32,405 nt of DNA, from assembly GCA_015662865.1 (NCBI GenBank), contig DQTH01000046.1, positions 1-32,405 on the forward strand, read 5' to 3'. Position numbers and translations under genes: made by a program. Under the pieces are notes generated by a model that saw only the letters and a program-made list of their open reading frames with translations, searched no databases and had not been told where the DNA came from. The DNA is from Desulfocapsa sulfexigens. GTDB lineage: Bacteria; Desulfobacterota; Desulfobulbia; Desulfobulbales; Desulfocapsaceae. Position 1 is the first letter of the stretch, and each line of letters begins with the position of its first letter. Below are positions 8,901 through 17,331 of this stretch, piece after piece.

Positions 8901-9008
8901 GATGCAATGGGTGACCTCATGGCTAAAGCAGGATTTCATGTTGAATTAAAAAAAATTAGCGACACAAACAAAGAACTCGTATGGCTTCTTGGCCGTGTAA
9001 AACGATAA
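5955..9008 (+). CDS. RND/MMPL-type exporter fused to a C-terminal SAM-dependent methyltransferase
   Basis: The N-terminal about 800 residues have the layout of predicted RND exporters (COG4258/MMPL type). There is a first membrane helix (VLITVTILIIATAVTG), a periplasmic loop, a helix bundle ending in GFGGAIISITVDHGIAYLLF, a second periplasmic loop, and a second bundle with MGIDYSIFFVRAHQRY. A class I methyltransferase follows, with the SAM-binding motif VLDIGCGYGVPG, acidic GVDPN and LLLDMLHYLDNN. Start is uncertain: the track uses ATG 5814, but those first 47 codons look non-coding and overlap a dispersed element. I chose TTG 5955, with AGG a few bases upstream, just before the first helix. 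Relatives of the exporter occur in aryl-polyene and other lipid-like product clusters, but none of those biosynthetic genes are here. Cargo is unknown. Confidence 0.82.
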   Translation: MFNYRVLITVTILIIATAVTGILRLNIDTDIVRSLPSGETVISDALEIFSNHPIHDQIAVDITLDKDDPDILVECGTIVKKRLCASNLFSEVGTDKISSLIPDLALFVTANLPVLFSAQELEQDIAPRLEESFINQRFENIIRNLSSLEGIGQSKFITSDPLGFMEPVMARMAMLAPVAGTGMYKGFIFSADNRHILVTARPNNAGTNTASAKQITALLNSVSEELTSLYHPDGISVTLTPVGAYRAALDNESIIRHDVNMALLLSTIGIGLLLFFAFPRPLLGLFALLPALAGSAVSLFLFSLFHSSISIMVLGFGGAIISITVDHGIAYLLFLDRPQKTRGKDASREIRAIGILAVLTTCGAFLTLSFSGFPIFVQLGQFAAMGVFFSFLFVHFIFPRITPSMEPSLKKRKLPLQGMVDKLYNTGKIGGITAALFACIMLFSGQPDFHVDLESMNSVSKETLAADTLFTKVWGNISNKTVLMISEDSTDALQQKNDQVLKKIEADTASKIIESAFVPSMIFPGRKLAAKNFMDWKEFWDSKRVAQLSDQLGKKSIELGFTAESFDQFLELFTSSYTPQDTNLPAKFQKLMGISEKDGKLIQFINIRPGENYDSQSFYDHYGTDGKIFDSPYFSSQLADILFNSFATMLAIIAVSIALLLLLFFASWQLTLITLLPPLFSYICTLGTMKLIGHPLDIPGLMLSIVILGMGIDYSIFFVRAHQRYRDPAHPSFTLVRMAVFMAGASTIIGFGILCLADHSLLRSIGITSLLGIGYSLLGAFLLLPPLLNFYFTRKPSRKNGTDPAIAARVRDRYQLIEAYPRMFARFKLQTDPMFTDLSTLLKQDRERIKTVLDIGCGYGVPGCWCLEYLPNSTVLGVDPNPERVRVATLAMEKRGEILKDAAPDLPILPNPPDLVLLLDMLHYLDNNSVRSLFANCFQVMNNNGLLLARFVIRPDTAPSWSWKLEDFRTQHAGSQAYYRTIDAMGDLMAKAGFHVELKKISDTNKELVWLLGRVKR

Positions 9009-9103
9009 AACAACTCACTTTAGTCCACATTTTTCAACAGACACAAAAAGGATAGATTTGTAAAAAACTTCATATTCGAAGCGCGTTTATGCCCTTTGGG
9101 TAC

Positions 9104-9156
9104 AAAAAATGTATTATTTCTGCGTACTAAGGTAGGTTGAAATAATACATTTTTTT
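9104..9156. terminator. Long AT-rich hairpin, probable terminator
   Basis: AAAAAATGTATTATTTC and its exact reverse complement (9139-9155) form a perfect 17-bp inverted repeat around an 18-base loop, with the distal arm ending in a T run. It lies between the exporter-methyltransferase gene and the flavoprotein gene. The stem is AT-rich and the A/T ends suit termination in both directions, so termination is likely but less certain than at 5701. The rest of the 9009-9227 gap shows nothing recognisable. Confidence 0.7.
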
Positions 9157-9227
9157 CAGCAACGAAGAAGATGAAGAGTTTTCGAAGTCTACGCTTATCT
9201 ACGAATCCATCAAACAAGGAAAACTGT

Positions 9228-9878
9228 ATGAAAGTAATTGGTGTATCCGGATCTCCCATAAAAAACAGCAACACTGATCGCGCCCTGAAAATAGCTCTGG
9301 CAGCAACCGGAGTTAAAACTGAATTCGTCAAACTCAGCAAGCTGAATATCGAGCCATGTACGGCATGCCTTGGCTGCAAAACAACCAACAGATGTATTCT
9401 TAAGGATGATGGCATTCTCCTGACGGAAAAAGTATACAAAGCCGACGCACTGATTGTTGCTGGTTTCACCCCGTACTCATCCATCGACAGCCGCACAAAA
9501 ATATTTTTGGAACGCCTCTACCCCCTTCACCATCTTCATGCCCTGATGAGCGGCAAACCCGGAGGGGCTATCGTCACCAGTGCGATTCCACAGGGGATTC
9601 CCGGCATGCCTGATGCCTATGAAACCGGGTTGAGTGCTATCAGAAACTATATGCTTGAAGAGGGAATGAATTTTATTGGCAGCGTATCAGTCCCAGACAA
9701 CCTGCCTTGTGTCTCCTGTGGAGAAGACGGCCAGTGCGGAGCATCTGCGATCAAAATGATATATGGCTCGGATGCCACTCCGAACAGCATTGGTATCAAC
9801 AGTGCAGAGGACAGCCCGGAGGTAGTAGCTGCACTGAAACAGTTGGGCCAGGATATCATTGAGGCCTGTTTCAACTAA
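9228..9878 (+). CDS. Iron-sulfur flavoprotein-like NAD(P)H-dependent FMN reductase
   Basis: The start at 9228 is preceded by AAGGA and opens directly on the flavodoxin fold (MKVIGVSGSPIKNSNTDRAL, phosphate-binding loop SGSP...N). The 9171 start in the track adds 19 basic residues without similarity. Residues 40-55 carry a compact cysteine cluster, C-x2-C-x2-C followed by a fourth Cys (CTACLGCKTTNRC), typical of Isf-type proteins that bind a [4Fe-4S] cluster. A second cysteine group (CVSCGEDGQC) lies near residue 160. Likely a cytoplasmic electron-transfer or reductase protein of 216 aa; substrate unknown. Family confidence is high, exact role low. Confidence 0.85.
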   Translation: MKVIGVSGSPIKNSNTDRALKIALAATGVKTEFVKLSKLNIEPCTACLGCKTTNRCILKDDGILLTEKVYKADALIVAGFTPYSSIDSRTKIFLERLYPLHHLHALMSGKPGGAIVTSAIPQGIPGMPDAYETGLSAIRNYMLEEGMNFIGSVSVPDNLPCVSCGEDGQCGASAIKMIYGSDATPNSIGINSAEDSPEVVAALKQLGQDIIEACFN

Positions 9879-9917
9879 TGGTTCATTGCGTCCAACAACA
9901 GGCAAAGAGCCATAATC

Positions 9918-10763
9918 ATGGCTAACCCCCCTGGCTCAACAGTCTCACAGGCTGAGAAGCTTGCTGCAGTTTCATTTGCCCTGGCACTTTTCCTTCTTTT
10001 CAATGCCCCGGCATCTGCCCCCTTGCCGCTGCTCTTTTTTCTCACTCTCTGCTTCATTGCGCCATTTTTTCCACAGTGGGGATTCTTTCTACCCGTAATA
10101 AGTGCTGGCAAAACCGGAAGTAAAGCAGTGGCCCTCACATTCGATGATGGCCCATCCCCATCTTCAACACCTGTCCTTCTGCAATTGCTCAAAAAATATA
10201 ACTACAAAGCAACTTTTTTTGTCATAGGAAACAAAGCGGAAAAGTATCCCCATCTCATCACAGACATTGTTGCCGACGGCCACACCATTGGTAATCATTC
10301 ATGGCGACATGACTCTCTGTTGATGCTGAGAAACAAAAAGAATTTGAGACAGGACATAGTAAAAACACAGAAAATTCTGGCTGAATCAGGAGTACGTCCC
10401 CTGGTTTTCAGACCTCCGGCCGGAATAACCAATCCGCGCTTAAAATCAGTATTATTTGAAGAAGGATTAATGGCTGTAACCTTCAGTTGCAGGGCCTTTG
10501 ATCATGGAAACAGGAAAATTTCAAATCTGGCAGAACGAATTCTCCGTAGACTCAAACCAAACGACATCATTCTTCTCCACGACATTGCACCAGAACCTGC
10601 GATTTTATTAAAAGAGTGGAAAATAGAGATCGACACACTTTTTTCCACTCTCCAGAAAAACAAACAGAAAGTATTGCCTCTGGAAGAACTTATTGGTTCA
10701 GAAGTGATGGAGGCGACTGAGACCATAGGTACAGGTGACTCTTTATCTGAAACTTATCATTAA
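9918..10763 (+). CDS. Membrane-anchored polysaccharide deacetylase (NodB/CE4 family)
   Basis: 281 aa. Two hydrophobic stretches at the N-terminus (LAAVSFALALFLLFNA and PLPLLFFLTLCFIAPFF) should anchor the enzyme with the catalytic domain outside. The NodB domain motifs are in order: TFDDGPS (catalytic Asp and metal Asp), HTIGNHSWRH (metal His pair), FRPPAG, and a final LLHD. These are the residues needed for metal-dependent N-deacetylation of GlcNAc- or MurNAc-type sugars. It starts 39 bases after the flavoprotein gene and could be co-transcribed. The natural polymer (exopolysaccharide, peptidoglycan or lipid-linked sugar) cannot be told from sequence. Confidence 0.9.
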   Translation: MANPPGSTVSQAEKLAAVSFALALFLLFNAPASAPLPLLFFLTLCFIAPFFPQWGFFLPVISAGKTGSKAVALTFDDGPSPSSTPVLLQLLKKYNYKATFFVIGNKAEKYPHLITDIVADGHTIGNHSWRHDSLLMLRNKKNLRQDIVKTQKILAESGVRPLVFRPPAGITNPRLKSVLFEEGLMAVTFSCRAFDHGNRKISNLAERILRRLKPNDIILLHDIAPEPAILLKEWKIEIDTLFSTLQKNKQKVLPLEELIGSEVMEATETIGTGDSLSETYH

Positions 10764-10875
10764 GGGTCAGTATTATTTATTCCATCGTATTATTTGACCG
10801 GTTTTCTATCACAAAAGCAGTTCGAAACTGATAAAATGCATGATTACATCTACAGTGGCAACTATCAGAAACCTT

Positions 10876-13800
10876 TCACCTTGTCTTCATTTCCTCCACC
10901 CAGCAGTACAGGACCGGGACAACAAAAACAGTAAGCAGCGCAATAATCATACCGCCAAAAGATGGAATGGCCATTGGGACCATGATATCCGATCCCCGAC
11001 CACTTGAAGTGAGAATCGGGACAAGGGCAAGAATGGTGGTGGCCGATGTCATGAGGGCCGGGCGTATGCGGCGTTCCGCACCGTGCAACACCATCTTCCT
11101 TATTTCCTGTTTTGAACTGCCTTTAAAATCCAGACGGGATTTGTCAAGATAGGTTGCCATGAGCACCCCATCGTCGGTTGCAATGCCGAAAAGGGCCAGG
11201 AACCCAACCCAGATAGCTACAGACAGATTAATAGTATGCACCTGAAACAGTTCGCGCATATCCGTGTCAAACAATGAGAAATTCATGAACCATTCCTGCC
11301 CGTAGAGCCAGATCATCAGGAATCCGCCTGACCAGGCAACCAGAATTGCGGAAAATACCATTATGGTGGTACTCATGGACTTAAACTGCAGGTAGAGAAT
11401 GATCATGATCACAAATAAGGCTAAGGGCAGGATAAAACTGAGACGTTTCTGCGCCCTGATCTGGTTCTCATAGTTTCCGGCAAAGGTGTATGATATTCCG
11501 GCCGGAAGCTGCAGCTCTCCGGATTCGATCTTTTCTGCCAGAAACTGTTTTGTCTCCTCCACCACATCCACTTCGGCATGCCCTTTTTTCTTATCAAAAA
11601 GGACATAGGCGGTGAGAAAAGTATCTTCGCTCTTGATCATCTGCGGACCACGTGTATAACGGATATCTGCCAGCTGAATCAATGGAATCTGTTCTCCGGC
11701 CGGAGCTGTCACCAGGATTCGTTTCAAAGCTTCAATGGAATCCCTGCGTTCACGCAGATAACGCACCCGAACCGGATATCGTTCCCTGCCCTCCACAGTG
11801 GTGGTGATCATTTTGCCGCCCACCGCCACTGCAATTACTTCCTGCACCTTGCCCAGCTGAATGCCGTACCGGGCAATGGCTTCACGATCTATAATAATCT
11901 CAAGGTAGGGCTTCCCAACCACCCTGTCGGCAAGAACCGTGAGCGGTGCCACAGATGGAACCTGTTTGACCAGACGTTCCATCTGCAGACCAACTTGTTC
12001 GATGGTTTCAAGATCCGGTCCTTTGATCTTTATGCCCATGGGAGCACGCATTCCTGTCTGCAGCATCACGATACGGGTGGCAATGGGCTGCAGTTTTGGC
12101 GCTGAGGTTACACCCGGAATTTCAGCTGCCGTTATGATCTCGTTCCAGATATCATCAGGATCATAAATCCCGGGCCATGGTTCACGGCCGGGATTCAAAT
12201 CAGGATTAAGCGCAGGCCGCCATATCCTGAACGGCTTGCCGTTTGCATCAGGAATCAGCCGGCCATCTTTATCACGCTCAAAACGTCCCTGTACCAGGTA
12301 GGGTATGCCGTCCACAGCCTTCACCGGTAGTCCGTCAGGATTTCTGAAATAATCCTTCCTGTCTGTACGGTGGGCAAAACGAAGGCGCTCGCCCTGTTTA
12401 TTCAGCAGATACTCGGGATGATAGTTGATTATGGTCTCAATCATGGACAATGGAGCAGGATCAAGCGGGGTTTCCGCCCTGCCAAGTTTTCCCACTGCTG
12501 ATTCAACCTCGGCAATGGCAGTTATTTCCCTGTCCTGCCTTGCCAGCACTTCCTGAACTTCTGAAAGCCCGGCATGGGGCATGGTTGTCGGCATATAGAG
12601 AAATGATCCTTCATCAAGGGGCGGCATAAATTCTCTGCCGAGCCCTGGAAAGCTATGTGCAAGAATCACCATGGGTTTACTGTGCAAAACAGCAGCAGGC
12701 ATCCAGCCCGCGAGACGTGGTACACCAAGCCAGACCATGGCACCCCCAATTGTTACCAGAAGGGGAAACATCAAAAAGACTGCCTTATAGCGAAGGCACC
12801 AGGCAAGCATTCGTGGATAAAAATACTGAAAAAGCTGAAACGAGCCGAGAACACCACCCACCAGCAGGGCCACAAAAAGAATATTATACAACGCTCCCTT
12901 TTCCACTCCCAGAGGCTGCCAGTTATGGGCAAGAAGCAGTGTTATAATCACTATGGAGATCCAGCTTTCCACTTTGCCCAGTACAAGCATGATTTTGCGT
13001 GGTAACCATTTGAGAACAAAACGATACAGACCAAATCCGACCAGAATCAGCCCGAAAACATGAACTTTCCAGGCCAGTACAACACCTGCAATAATCAGGA
13101 GTGCAGGCATGACAAACTGTATCAATCCGGGTCGTTTGCCTCCCTTTGCCCTGGCCCTTGAAAATAGAAGATGGGCAAGGGGTGGAAGAACTGTCAGGGC
13201 AATCACCACTGAGGCGATAAGGGCAAAAGTCTTTGTGTAGGCAAGGGGCTTGAACAGTTTCCCTTCAGCTGCCTGCATGGTAAATACCGGCAGAAAACTG
13301 ACAATGGTAGTGGCAACAGCAGTAAGTACTGCGCTACCGACTTCTGTTGAGGCCCTGTAAATGATTGCCAGAGTGGGCTCGTCAGGATCGGCAGTATCAA
13401 GTTTCGTGAGAATATTTTCACAGATGATGATGCCCATGTCCACAATGGTACCAATTGCAATGGCAATGCCCGACAGGGCAACCACATTGGCATCCACGCC
13501 AAAAACCTTCATGCCGATAAAGGACATCAATACCGCAAGGGGCAGCAGTGCTGAAACAAGAAGAGAACTCTTAAAATGCATGACTGTGACCAGCAGCACG
13601 ATGATGGTGATCAGTATTTCCTGGCCAAGGGCTGTTTTTAAGGTACCTAGTGTTTCATTGATGAGCCCGGAGCGGTCATAAAACGGCACGATGGTCACTT
13701 TGCTCACTGTGCCGTCAGCAAGGGTTTTACTTGGCAGGCCGGGGCTTATTTCCGCTATTTTCTCCTTGATGCGCTCAATGGCGGCAAGAGGATTATCACC

Positions 13801-14766
13801 ATAGCGAACCACGGCAACGCCTCCCACGGTCTCGGCTCCCGCCTTGTCAAGCACTCCGCGCCGCAGTGCCGGGCCCAGGGTAACAGTGGCCACGTCAGAA
13901 ACGCGGATGGGTATATTGTTAACAGCCTTGATAACAGCCTTTTCAAGATCACCAAGGCTCTTCACAAAACCGATGCCGCGAATCACATACTCAACACGGT
14001 TGATCTCAATGGTACGGGCACCAACATCAATATTGGACTGCTTGACCGCGGCAAAAACTTCAGCAAGGCTGACACCCTTGTCATGCATGGCATCGGGATC
14101 CACATCAATCTGATACTCTTTGACAAAACCGCCCACCGACGCAACCTCTGAAATACCTGCCACTCCCATCAGCCCATAGCGTACATACCAGTCCTGGATG
14201 GAACGAAGCTCGGCAAGATCCCAGCCACCCGCCGGTTCTCCGTCAGGAGTACGGCCTTCAAGTGTATACCAGAAAATCTGTCCAAGCCCTGTGGCATCGG
14301 GACCAAGGGTGGGCCGCGTATCAGGGGGCAGGGTTCCCTGCGGTAAACTGGCGAGTTTTTCAAGAAGCCTTGAGCGTGACCAGTAGAACTCTACTGAGTC
14401 ATCAAAAATCACGTAGATGGAGGAGAACCCGAACATGGAATAACTGCGCACGGTTTTCACGCCAGGCAGACCAAGCAGTGAAACCGTGAGGGGATAGGTA
14501 ACCTGATCTTCCACATCCTGAGGAGACCGGCCCGGCCATTTGGTGAATACTATCTGCTGGTTTTCACCAATATCAGGAATGGCGTCCACAGGGACTGGAT
14601 CCCGCGGCAGGCCTTCGATGTGAAAATCAAAAGGTGCAACCATTACTCCCCATCCAGCAGTGGCCAGCAGGACGAGTGCGATCACCACCTTATGGAGGAG
14701 ACAAAAACGTATGATTGAGCCGACAAGGGATGTTGCCGGAGGAAGCTGCTGGTCGGGAGTAGTCAT
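10876..14766 (-). CDS. cusA: CusA/CzcA-family heavy-metal RND efflux pump, long form
   Basis: Inner-membrane proton-driven pump, last gene of the efflux operon. Typical motifs are present: IPDIGENQQIVFTKWPGRSPQDVEDQ near the N-terminus, the TM4 acidic residue in AIGTIVDMGIIICENI, and GIATDDGVLMATYLDKS in the second half. Methionines match the copper pathway of CusA (FLYMPTTMPHAG, DPAPLSMIET, MLQTGMRAPMG), so Cu(I)/Ag(I) is more likely than Zn/Co. At 1296 aa it is about 250 longer than E. coli CusA. Roughly residues 540-650 form an added membrane block with about four helices, and about 785-875 form an added hydrophilic stretch in the periplasmic domain. It starts 129 bases after the fusion-protein gene. 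Confidence 0.93.
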   Translation of the reverse strand: MTTPDQQLPPATSLVGSIIRFCLLHKVVIALVLLATAGWGVMVAPFDFHIEGLPRDPVPVDAIPDIGENQQIVFTKWPGRSPQDVEDQVTYPLTVSLLGLPGVKTVRSYSMFGFSSIYVIFDDSVEFYWSRSRLLEKLASLPQGTLPPDTRPTLGPDATGLGQIFWYTLEGRTPDGEPAGGWDLAELRSIQDWYVRYGLMGVAGISEVASVGGFVKEYQIDVDPDAMHDKGVSLAEVFAAVKQSNIDVGARTIEINRVEYVIRGIGFVKSLGDLEKAVIKAVNNIPIRVSDVATVTLGPALRRGVLDKAGAETVGGVAVVRYGDNPLAAIERIKEKIAEISPGLPSKTLADGTVSKVTIVPFYDRSGLINETLGTLKTALGQEILITIIVLLVTVMHFKSSLLVSALLPLAVLMSFIGMKVFGVDANVVALSGIAIAIGTIVDMGIIICENILTKLDTADPDEPTLAIIYRASTEVGSAVLTAVATTIVSFLPVFTMQAAEGKLFKPLAYTKTFALIASVVIALTVLPPLAHLLFSRARAKGGKRPGLIQFVMPALLIIAGVVLAWKVHVFGLILVGFGLYRFVLKWLPRKIMLVLGKVESWISIVIITLLLAHNWQPLGVEKGALYNILFVALLVGGVLGSFQLFQYFYPRMLAWCLRYKAVFLMFPLLVTIGGAMVWLGVPRLAGWMPAAVLHSKPMVILAHSFPGLGREFMPPLDEGSFLYMPTTMPHAGLSEVQEVLARQDREITAIAEVESAVGKLGRAETPLDPAPLSMIETIINYHPEYLLNKQGERLRFAHRTDRKDYFRNPDGLPVKAVDGIPYLVQGRFERDKDGRLIPDANGKPFRIWRPALNPDLNPGREPWPGIYDPDDIWNEIITAAEIPGVTSAPKLQPIATRIVMLQTGMRAPMGIKIKGPDLETIEQVGLQMERLVKQVPSVAPLTVLADRVVGKPYLEIIIDREAIARYGIQLGKVQEVIAVAVGGKMITTTVEGRERYPVRVRYLRERRDSIEALKRILVTAPAGEQIPLIQLADIRYTRGPQMIKSEDTFLTAYVLFDKKKGHAEVDVVEETKQFLAEKIESGELQLPAGISYTFAGNYENQIRAQKRLSFILPLALFVIMIILYLQFKSMSTTIMVFSAILVAWSGGFLMIWLYGQEWFMNFSLFDTDMRELFQVHTINLSVAIWVGFLALFGIATDDGVLMATYLDKSRLDFKGSSKQEIRKMVLHGAERRIRPALMTSATTILALVPILTSSGRGSDIMVPMAIPSFGGMIIALLTVFVVPVLYCWVEEMKTR

Positions 14767-14895
14767 AATATTTTGAAACTGTTTAGTTGTGCTGATGATT
14801 CAGGAACGCTTCATATTTCCCTTCTGAGTCTGCCCGTACATTTTTGAGCTATTTACAAAGAACCTGACAAGACTGAATGAAACGCTCCCGGGATA

Positions 14896-16962
14896 TCATT
14901 GGATGATCCGTTTCCGGACTTCGCCACACTGCAGCATCATGGCACCAAAGTAAGGATTCTTGATCTCCTCTGGTGCGGCCAGCCAGGTGGCACCCTTGTT
15001 ATCAAAAGCCATGGGACAGAACTGGATATAGAGCGGTGTTTCGCCTGCGGAACCAAAGGTTTCCACAATCCTGGCAAGGGTCTGGCTCAGGGGGTAGAAA
15101 ACTGTTCGAATTTCAGCAAGAGACCCGGCGGAGGTAAGGTGCAGCATATCTTCACTGAGACTGACAGCCAGGCTGGATGCCAGTTCCTCTCCTGTTTCCT
15201 GTAGAGATGCTGCTACGGTGTCTGCTCTGGAAACAAGGGCTCCACTCTTTTCTCTGGCTGCTTCAAATTTATCGCCGGCAAGAAGTTGCTGCAGCTCCAG
15301 GTAGCCGTTTATAAGAGTATCAATTTCCTGTTTCAGTTCCGTTGAACCAAGACGTGTCGCAGCCACATCATTCAGATCAAAATGACGACGAAGCTGATAA
15401 AAATGTTCAGAAAATAGTGTATACAGAAGTTCTGTCTCTTCACTGTTTTCAGCTTCCCTGAGCAGAACAATGTCACTGCCAAGAAGCATTGAAAGTTCCT
15501 GCCAGCTCAGACGGTCATCCTCCTCCAGTCCTTCTCCATTAATGGAGGCAAGGGTAAGCTTAAACTTCTCAAGGGATGCTGCCAGTTTCTCTTTATCTGT
15601 GCCATGAACTTCCTTTGAATAATCACCGAAATTCTGGTTGAGCAGATTAAGCCGTGAGAGAAAAAGAGAAGGATAGCTTGTATCAGCATCCCCTGTTTCT
15701 TCCAGATAGGGATTCATCATGGATGGACGGGCCTGGAGCTGGATGGCGGAATCGATCTTGAAATCACCTCTGGTCACCACAAGTTCTCCCTCGCTGAGTC
15801 CACTTTTTACCTGGTAGAAATCACCCTGTCTGGCACCCAATACCACCTCGCGCCCGACATAAACACCAGGCTGATCAGGAAGCTGGACATAAACCAGAGC
15901 CCTTTTACCGGTAATCAGAGGTGCAGAGACGGGAATGAGCAAGGGTGTGTTTTCCGGATCAGTAACTGCTGCAACGGAAGACACTGCCCTGACAAACATA
16001 CCTGGTTTTAGTTTTGCTTCTTTATTGTCGACATTTAAACGGATCCGTACTGTCCTTGTGGAAGTATTCACCAGTGGATCAATGTATGCGACCTCACCCT
16101 GGAAGGCAGTTCCCGGATAGGACTCAACTGTGAAATGGATTCGCTGATCAAGGGTGATGGACTGAAGGTCAGATTCATAGGCTTCAAGCACAACCCAGAC
16201 CCGGTCAAGATCCGCCAGGGTGTAGATGGGACTGCCTGTTTTCACATACATTCCCTCGTTGACATCCTTTTTAATGACAATGCCGCTGAGAGGTGCGGTT
16301 AAGGTTATGTGATCAGTGGGTTTCCCCTGCTTTTCAATGGCCTGCAGCTGCTTGTTGCCAAGTCCCAGCAGGCGCAGTTTTTCCCTGCTTGCAGCAAGAG
16401 TTCTTCCAGCAGTTTTTCTTATAATCTCATTGCCGGATTCCTCGGAACGTTTCAGGGCCACAGAGGCCTGAATAAGCTCTGCCTGGGCGGTGAGCAGTTC
16501 AGGTGAATAGACCTTGACCATGGGCTGGCCGCGTTTGACACGTGAACCAGTATAATCAACAAACAGCTTATCAATTCTGCCATTCACCCAGGAGGTAATG
16601 GTTCCCACCCTGGTTTCATCATAATCCACCTTGCCAACCATTCTGATTTCCGTCTGAGCATTCCCGTGACGAACTTCCTGCACTTCAACTTCAGCTAATT
16701 TACGGGCACGGCTGTCAAAGGATATCTGACGCAGGCTCGCCCTGTTTGCAGTGATTTCTTTCTGCACCTCAATAAGATCCATGAAACAGATGGGACACTG
16801 TCCGGATTCCGGCAGTTGTATCTGCGGATGCATGGAACAGGTCCAGATTGTTTCTCCGGCGTGATCATGGTCAGCATCTGAATTTGCGGCAAACACACCA
16901 GAGGTCGGCAGCAGGAGAAAACAGAAGAGGAGGGCAAAAAAACGAAAAGAGAGAGCCTGCAT
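14896..16962 (-). CDS. cusB: CusB-type periplasmic membrane-fusion protein with N-terminal metal-binding and C-terminal DUF3347-like domains
   Basis: The start is set at the ATG at 16962, which has AGGGA upstream and leads straight into a signal peptide (MQALSFRFFALLFCFLLLP...FAA). The track's 16989 would add nine hydrophilic residues and overlap the previous gene. The mature protein opens with a His-rich stretch and a heavy-metal-binding motif (WTCSMHPQ...GQCPICFMDL). The adaptor body follows: barrel-sandwich, an alpha-hairpin (TAQAELIQASVALKRSEE), and a beta-barrel (VARL-type ADLDRVWVVLEAYE). The last 250 residues resemble DUF3347 (ending CPMAF...GATWLA...NPYFGAMMLQCGEV), likely a further metal site. 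It should bridge the CusA pump and the outer-membrane channel. Length (688 aa) is well above the usual 400. Confidence 0.92.
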   Translation of the reverse strand: MQALSFRFFALLFCFLLLPTSGVFAANSDADHDHAGETIWTCSMHPQIQLPESGQCPICFMDLIEVQKEITANRASLRQISFDSRARKLAEVEVQEVRHGNAQTEIRMVGKVDYDETRVGTITSWVNGRIDKLFVDYTGSRVKRGQPMVKVYSPELLTAQAELIQASVALKRSEESGNEIIRKTAGRTLAASREKLRLLGLGNKQLQAIEKQGKPTDHITLTAPLSGIVIKKDVNEGMYVKTGSPIYTLADLDRVWVVLEAYESDLQSITLDQRIHFTVESYPGTAFQGEVAYIDPLVNTSTRTVRIRLNVDNKEAKLKPGMFVRAVSSVAAVTDPENTPLLIPVSAPLITGKRALVYVQLPDQPGVYVGREVVLGARQGDFYQVKSGLSEGELVVTRGDFKIDSAIQLQARPSMMNPYLEETGDADTSYPSLFLSRLNLLNQNFGDYSKEVHGTDKEKLAASLEKFKLTLASINGEGLEEDDRLSWQELSMLLGSDIVLLREAENSEETELLYTLFSEHFYQLRRHFDLNDVAATRLGSTELKQEIDTLINGYLELQQLLAGDKFEAAREKSGALVSRADTVAASLQETGEELASSLAVSLSEDMLHLTSAGSLAEIRTVFYPLSQTLARIVETFGSAGETPLYIQFCPMAFDNKGATWLAAPEEIKNPYFGAMMLQCGEVRKRIIQ

Positions 16963-16966
16963 AATA

Positions 16967-17260
16967 TCATCCCTGGTTGTTTGTTCCAATTTTTTCTGGC
17001 TCCTGGCCCATTCCCTTCAGTTTATTGATGAATTTCTCCGGATCCTTTGCAAATTGTGGCGGACAGGCCATGCAGCAGAAGTAGACCCGCTCGCCCTTGT
17101 AATCCGCATACAATTTTTTATCGATGGTACCGCCCATCACAGGACAGGTGGTTTGTTCCGCGGCAAAAGCAATACCAGCAGCAAAAAAGAACAGAAAGAA
17201 ACATAGGCTTAATAAGCCGAACTTTTTGTTTTTCAAATCAGACATGAAATAAATCTTCAT
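16967..17260 (-). CDS. Small exported YHS-like metal-binding protein
   Basis: 97 aa with an N-terminal signal/anchor helix (FGLLSLCFFLFFFAAGIAFA) and a short YHS-like domain: CPVMGG...KLYADYKGERVYFCCMACPPQFAKDPEKFI. Cysteines in CPVMGG and FCCMAC are the probable metal ligands. Its place between the outer-membrane channel and the fusion protein suggests a periplasmic metal carrier that feeds the pump, a role played by CusF in E. coli, which is absent here; that role is inferred. An alternative start at 17245 (MSDLKNK) is possible, and neither start has a clear ribosome site. Its stop lies 4 bases before the cusB start. Confidence 0.82.
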   Translation of the reverse strand: MKIYFMSDLKNKKFGLLSLCFFLFFFAAGIAFAAEQTTCPVMGGTIDKKLYADYKGERVYFCCMACPPQFAKDPEKFINKLKGMGQEPEKIGTNNQG

Positions 17261-17331
17261 TTTTTATTTTTTTTTATTGTAACAACAAGCTATTGAGCCC
17301 TGTTGTCGGGTTAATGAATCGTTTACTGTTA

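Noticed and set aside
5955-10763. Aryl-polyene biosynthesis cluster
   Set aside because: The exporter type and a methyltransferase fit such clusters, but no ketosynthase, dehydratase, acyl carrier or acyltransferase genes are present.
10767-10802. GGTCA...TGACC inverted repeat between convergent genes
   Set aside because: Five-base arms with a loop of about 26 bases and no T run; too weak to call a terminator.
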